Assembly (NCBI GenBank): GCA_009760855.2
Contig: WPIO01000001.1
Span: forward strand, 3,986,001-4,050,000
From: Cristatella mucedo
Lineage: Eukaryota > Bryozoa > Phylactolaemata > Cristatellidae
DNA: 64,000 bases
Direction: 5' to 3'
In this document: positions 62,226 through 64,000 of the stretch, one piece after another
How the letters are laid out: every line of letters begins with the position of its first letter
Numbering within the stretch: the first letter of the stretch is position 1
Translations under genes and position numbers: made by a program
The notes under the pieces: generated by a model
Databases searched by the model: none
Seen by the model: the letters and a program-made list of their open reading frames with translations, nothing else
What the model was told of the DNA's origin: nothing

Positions 62226-62459
62226 TACTAGATGCATCTAATATCCGACTTTCTAAAATTTATCTTGCCAACCGTGTTGGGCATTTTTTCAGCAAGCATG
62301 GAGAGTTTGAAGCATGATAGTTTGAGCATTCACAACCATAAGTTTAATGTGGTTCGAAGAGATGTTAAAGGACGGCTGCTGATGTAGGCCGAACACTCTG
62401 TATCAGCCGCCTGTCGATATCGTTCCATTAACTTCCTATGGCGTTTAGATAAAAAAAAA

Positions 62460-62590
62460 TTCTAGCTGATTTAACAGCCTCTTTTGTGTAGCGACAGAAG
62501 AGCCTTTACGGCTATTACCACAGCTTCAGTGGCGATAAAGAATCACCCACCACAGGATTTGAACCCATGACCTCGGGACTGGCTTAAAGG
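62460..62590 (-). mobile_element. SINE-1 copy, head truncated
   Basis: TAGCTGATTTAACAGCCTCT, GTAGCGACAGAAGAGCCTTT and TTTGAACCCATGACCTCGGG give tail and B box on minus. The A-box end is lost. Confidence 0.78.
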
Positions 62591-62997
62591 TTGTCAATTT
62601 ATGTGCAAATTGCAAACGGCAATGTAGAATGATACTCTTTAAAATGGTTAAATTGTTGCCAGTGCTAATTTTTAACTACACTGAGCACAACTGGTGCCCT
62701 TGGCAACAAGAGACATTCCCTGACATACCAGGCAAAAGAGGTTGATTTTTTTCGCAATAATATTTATTAAACCTGTTAGCAGAGTCACACATTGCATCTT
62801 CGGAATGCTTGATTCATAAGTGGGTCAGCCTGGTTTATTTTTTGAGGGCTGCCTGCACTTGACCTTGCCAACCACAGGATGCATAGATGTTCAAAAAGAT
62901 GTCCAATAAGATTATGAGAATGATGTAACTAGATTGAGTCTCTGAATCGCCTATCTATGTCATACCACAAATGCTCTATGGATTTTTTATACTACTA

Positions 62998-63370
62998 ATA
63001 ATAATAATACATTTGATATAGCGCCCTCAGAGAACTCAATCTCTGTCTAGGCACTTTACATTTGCTGCAAAGGAAGTATGATGGAATGATTAATGGTAGC
63101 ATGCTCAATCAATAACAAGAATAACATGGTTAGGGTGCCATGGTCAGGGTCAGCATGCGAGTACGGGTAGTGGCAGCATGCACATTGTCAGCATGCATAA
63201 GCACATAAAGGACCAATCACTAAATGCTGTGATAAATAGATGCGTTTTTAGTTTCTTTTCAAATGTGGACAAGTCAGGAGATGTTGTGACAAAACCCTGC
63301 GACCTACTTTGCCCATCCATCACACCTCCGCTGCGAAGCCTGAAAAAAGCTGACAAGCGTAGTCGGTCAT
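62998..63370 (-). mobile_element. LINE-B 3' fragment
   Basis: On minus: SPDLSTFEKKLKTHLFITAF, then TGCATGCTGACAATGTGCAT, and the tail GTAAAGTGCCTAGACAGAGA, TTGAGTTCTCTGAGGGCGCT, ending (ATT)n. Confidence 0.82.
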
Positions 63371-63659
63371 TTGTAGATCATTTTATATATGGCTAATAGC
63401 ATTTTGGGTTTATGGGATTCTGCCGTTAAGCATCTCATCGAGATGTGCACTTTGGTCTATCGTAGTGGAAATAACGTGCAGCACACTAATAGCAGCACCC
63501 TTAAAGAGCCTAGCATGGTTTTGCTACCACCATACTTTATTACACTAAAAAAAATCAGTATGGCCACCGATGTTGTGGCTTTAAATTCCTATGGGTAGTT
63601 ACAGGAATTTTTACGATGCCAGGCATACTTGAGTTATGCAAAGCATGGGGAACATATTA

Positions 63660-63960
63660 GTTGACAGCCCAAAAACAAACACATGATATGTATGCGTTTA
63701 ATGTGACTTCGTTCCACCATGATTCTGTAGCCCTCCCTTGTCTGGCCAGGCGTAAAGGCCACAAACTTCCGCATAGTCTGTTGTGCTGCAGCACATTCCA
63801 GTGAGCCTGAGTATTACTGAAAAGGCTATCGGTGTAAATCGAACATCCAGCCTTAGTTGCCTGCCGGTATCGCTCCATAGTCGTTCTTTGGGGTTCAAAC
63901 CAGGCGTCTGGCTTGGCTGCTGCACCAGCACCAAACAAGGATTCATCAAATAAGGCAATG
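63660..63960 (-). mobile_element. Possible Tc1-like transposase scrap
   Basis: PSQTPGLNPKERLWSDTGRQ on minus resembles the SPDLNPIExLWxxLxR block of Tc1/mariner transposases. A similar decayed stretch may lie at about 62320-62440. No termini seen. Confidence 0.4.
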
Positions 63961-64000
63961 TGATGTTTCTAGTGAGTGTTGTATATAAGATGGCTGTTTT

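Overview
This is nuclear DNA from an animal. Four conserved metazoan genes can be read as exons with GT/AG borders and consistent codon phase: WASHC3, a SKOR/Fussel-type SKI co-repressor, METTL25 and LSG1. Between and inside them lies a dense mix of retroposons (two CR1/L2-like LINE families, two or more tRNA-derived SINE families), DNA transposon remnants (pogo/Tigger, a PIF/Harbinger-like short element, a Tc1-like scrap), one solo LTR and many microsatellites. No bacterial or viral coding is seen. The phylum cannot be fixed from the sequence; a bilaterian invertebrate with kilobase-size introns is the best guess.

Layout. 1.0-13.9 kb (minus): WASHC3, six coding exons, 213 residues, with a pogo-type element, a LINE, SINE pieces and a GA microsatellite in its introns. 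13.9-23.5 kb: a GC- and CpG-rich block with the SKOR-like gene (minus), five recognised exons from 22.33 to 16.8 kb, divided by a long CT/GA decamer satellite. 23.5-35.7 kb: no recognised host gene; it holds LINE pieces, SINEs and a 739-bp solo LTR that landed inside a LINE and left a 4-bp duplication. 35.7-47.7 kb (plus): METTL25, eight exons, 590 residues, open from ATG to TGA, with nested transposons in intron 4. 47.7-60.2 kb: transposons, including a Harbinger-like element, a Tigger fossil that lost its catalytic segment, a LINE with a 234-codon ORF and a reverse LINE with a 323-codon ORF. 60.25 kb (plus): one exon of LSG1; the rest of that gene is outside the window or not found.

The genes work in unrelated processes: endosomal actin (WASHC3), BMP/TGF-beta transcriptional repression (SKOR), methyl transfer (METTL25) and 60S ribosome export (LSG1). 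WASHC3 and SKOR lie head-to-tail on minus; METTL25 and LSG1 are on plus. The main repeat story is a SINE-LINE partnership: one SINE family ends in the same hairpin-forming 3' tail as one of the LINE families. Exon borders come from reading splice signals and family similarity, not from transcripts.
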